DNA from: a virus
Length of the DNA stretch: 20,422 bases
Reading direction: 5' to 3' (one strand)
IMG/VR virus record: IMGVR_UViG_3300010885_038235
Location: 1 to 20,422 of that record
In this document: positions 19,395 through 20,422 of the stretch, piece by piece
How the letters are laid out: each line of letters starts with the position of its first letter
How positions within the stretch are numbered: the first letter of the stretch is position 1
Program-made: the position numbers and the translations under genes
The notes under the pieces: model-generated
The model's input: the letters and a program-made list of their open reading frames with translations, nothing else
Databases searched by the model: none
Told to the model about the DNA's origin: nothing

Positions 19395-20422
19395 ATGAGC
19401 TTCACCAACATCTTTGGCGGCAACACGATCAACCCGGTCGGCCTGTCCTACGTCGGCTACTCGATCAGTGCCGATCTCGCCCTCGTGTGGCCCTTCGAGG
19501 CGTTGGATGGCGAGGCGGTCGCGGCGGACAAGATCGACATCATCGCGACGGCACCCAGTCTGTCGATCTCGATGCCGGACGCGACGCTCGTCAGCGTCGG
19601 GCAGGACAATCTGATCAGCAACGTCGGCGTCGAGACCTTCACGGTGCTCGATGCGGACGGCAACACGCTGGGCACGGTGGCCTCGGGCGAGGCGTGGTAC
19701 TTCTACCTCACCGACGACTCGACGGTGTCGGGCACTTGGCGCGCCTTCCAGTTCGGCGCCGGCACGTCGGCAGCCAACGCGGCGTCGCTCGCAGGCTTCG
19801 GACTTCTGGCCGTCGTCACGACGCTCAACCAGAACCTCGTGACGACTTCCCTCAACGCAAGCTACACCGTCGCTGCAAACAATCGCGCCGGCGTCCTGCG
19901 CAACGACGGCGGCTCGGTGACATGGACGTTCCCCAGCGCGGCTACTTTGGGCAATGGCTGGTTCGTCTACGTGATCGACGCGGGCAGCGGCATCATCACG
20001 CTGACGCCGGCCGGCGGCCAGACCATCGACGGCGGCGCGACCAAGGTCATCAATCCGACCGAGAGCTGTGTCATTTTCAGCGACGGCTCGAACCTTTACT
20101 CACTGGGGTACGGCCGATCCATTGTCTCGACGGTGACGGCAACGGCGATCAACGCCGCGGGCACGGGCGACATCGCCCTGACGGCGAACCAGATCGCCGC
20201 GCAAGTCCAGGATTTCTCCGGCGCCCTGACCGGCAACCGCACCGTGACCTATGGCACGGGCTCCGGGTATTGGTTCGTCTACAATAACACCACCGGCGCC
20301 TACTCGATGACCTACCGGGTCAACGGCATCGACCCCGGCGTGGCCGTGTCTCAGGGCAGCTACTCGATCCTGCGCTCGAACGGCACCAACATGACGGTCG
20401 CCTTCACGGCGACGAGCGGCAC
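19395..20422 (+). CDS. Beta-rich tail/fibre protein (truncated by window end)
   Basis: An open frame from ATG 19395 runs to the window end without a stop: 342 residues visible. AGGAG (19381-19385) lies upstream. The sequence is Thr/Ser/Gly/Ala-rich with regular beta strands and no helices except a short linker near 135-155. A module near residues 157-240 (NRAGVLRNDGGSVTWTFPSA, GNGWFVYVIDAG, then LTPAGGQTIDG) is a pattern common in phage tail and fibre proteins. A second related unit (about 250-340) follows with LTGNRTVTYGTGSGYWFVYNNTTG. Position after the neck genes supports a tail spike, fibre or tail-assembly role. The receptor-binding end, if present, lies outside the window. Confidence 0.7.
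   Translation, partial: MSFTNIFGGNTINPVGLSYVGYSISADLALVWPFEALDGEAVAADKIDIIATAPSLSISMPDATLVSVGQDNLISNVGVETFTVLDADGNTLGTVASGEAWYFYLTDDSTVSGTWRAFQFGAGTSAANAASLAGFGLLAVVTTLNQNLVTTSLNASYTVAANNRAGVLRNDGGSVTWTFPSAATLGNGWFVYVIDAGSGIITLTPAGGQTIDGGATKVINPTESCVIFSDGSNLYSLGYGRSIVSTVTATAINAAGTGDIALTANQIAAQVQDFSGALTGNRTVTYGTGSGYWFVYNNTTGAYSMTYRVNGIDPGVAVSQGSYSILRSNGTNMTVAFTATSG

Noticed and set aside
1-20422. tRNA genes, CRISPR arrays, insertion sequences, att sites, integrase or repressor
   Set aside because: I saw no cloverleaf-type sequence, no regularly spaced direct repeats, no transposase and no lysogeny gene. A tRNA scan and a repeat search would settle this.

Overview
This window looks like part of a double-stranded DNA tailed-phage genome (or prophage), carrying the packaging, head and neck module. 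The sequence is strongly G+C rich, with G or C at most third codon positions, so a high-GC proteobacterial host is plausible. Nothing in the window fixes the host or shows lysogeny. Gene order is terminase, portal, scaffold, capsid, connectors, then a fibre-like gene, with no tape measure, sheath or long tail tube genes. That suggests a short-tailed (podovirus-like) virion, although the missing genes could lie outside the window.

Layout: (1) 3-652 holds the end of a coiled-coil gene and a GNAT/Mom-like protein. (2) 649-2175 is the large terminase. (3) 2188-7764 is an accessory stretch between terminase and portal, where many phages have few or no genes. It holds a small helical protein, a DHH/DHHA1 phosphoesterase of the NrnB/COG2404 type, a Tad2-like (DUF2829) anti-Thoeris protein and a 1319-residue multidomain protein. 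That large protein has a conserved phage domain, a ParB-like motif, a candidate ADP-ribosyltransferase-like domain and repeated aromatic-x-x-Gly-Gly motifs. (4) 7761-10511 is a 916-residue portal with a Gln-rich hendecad tail. (5) 10523-11002 is an HNH endonuclease. (6) 11005-13908 holds three very small proteins, a GroES-like co-chaperonin, a scaffold-like protein and a conserved protein of unknown role. (7) 13931-14002 is a strong intrinsic terminator followed by a candidate sigma70-type promoter. (8) 14181-17889 holds a decoration-like protein, the major capsid protein, two beta-rich virion proteins and a head-tail adaptor with a discoidin-like insertion. (9) 17877-18371 is an HNH endonuclease on the minus strand. 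(10) 18421-20422 holds a zinc-ribbon-like small protein, a second connector protein and a truncated beta-rich tail or fibre protein.

All genes but one are on the plus strand. They are tightly packed, with repeated ATGA/GTGA/TTGA stop-start overlaps, so translation is probably coupled across most of the window. Terminase and portal package DNA into a procapsid built by the scaffold and capsid proteins, possibly helped by the GroES-like protein, and the neck proteins then close the head. The most notable part is the terminase-portal insert. It places a probable sequesterer of immune signalling nucleotides next to a predicted nucleotide phosphodiesterase and upstream of a polyvalent-type protein that might be packaged and injected. 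This is a candidate counter-defence island. The grouping is an inference from adjacency and family knowledge.
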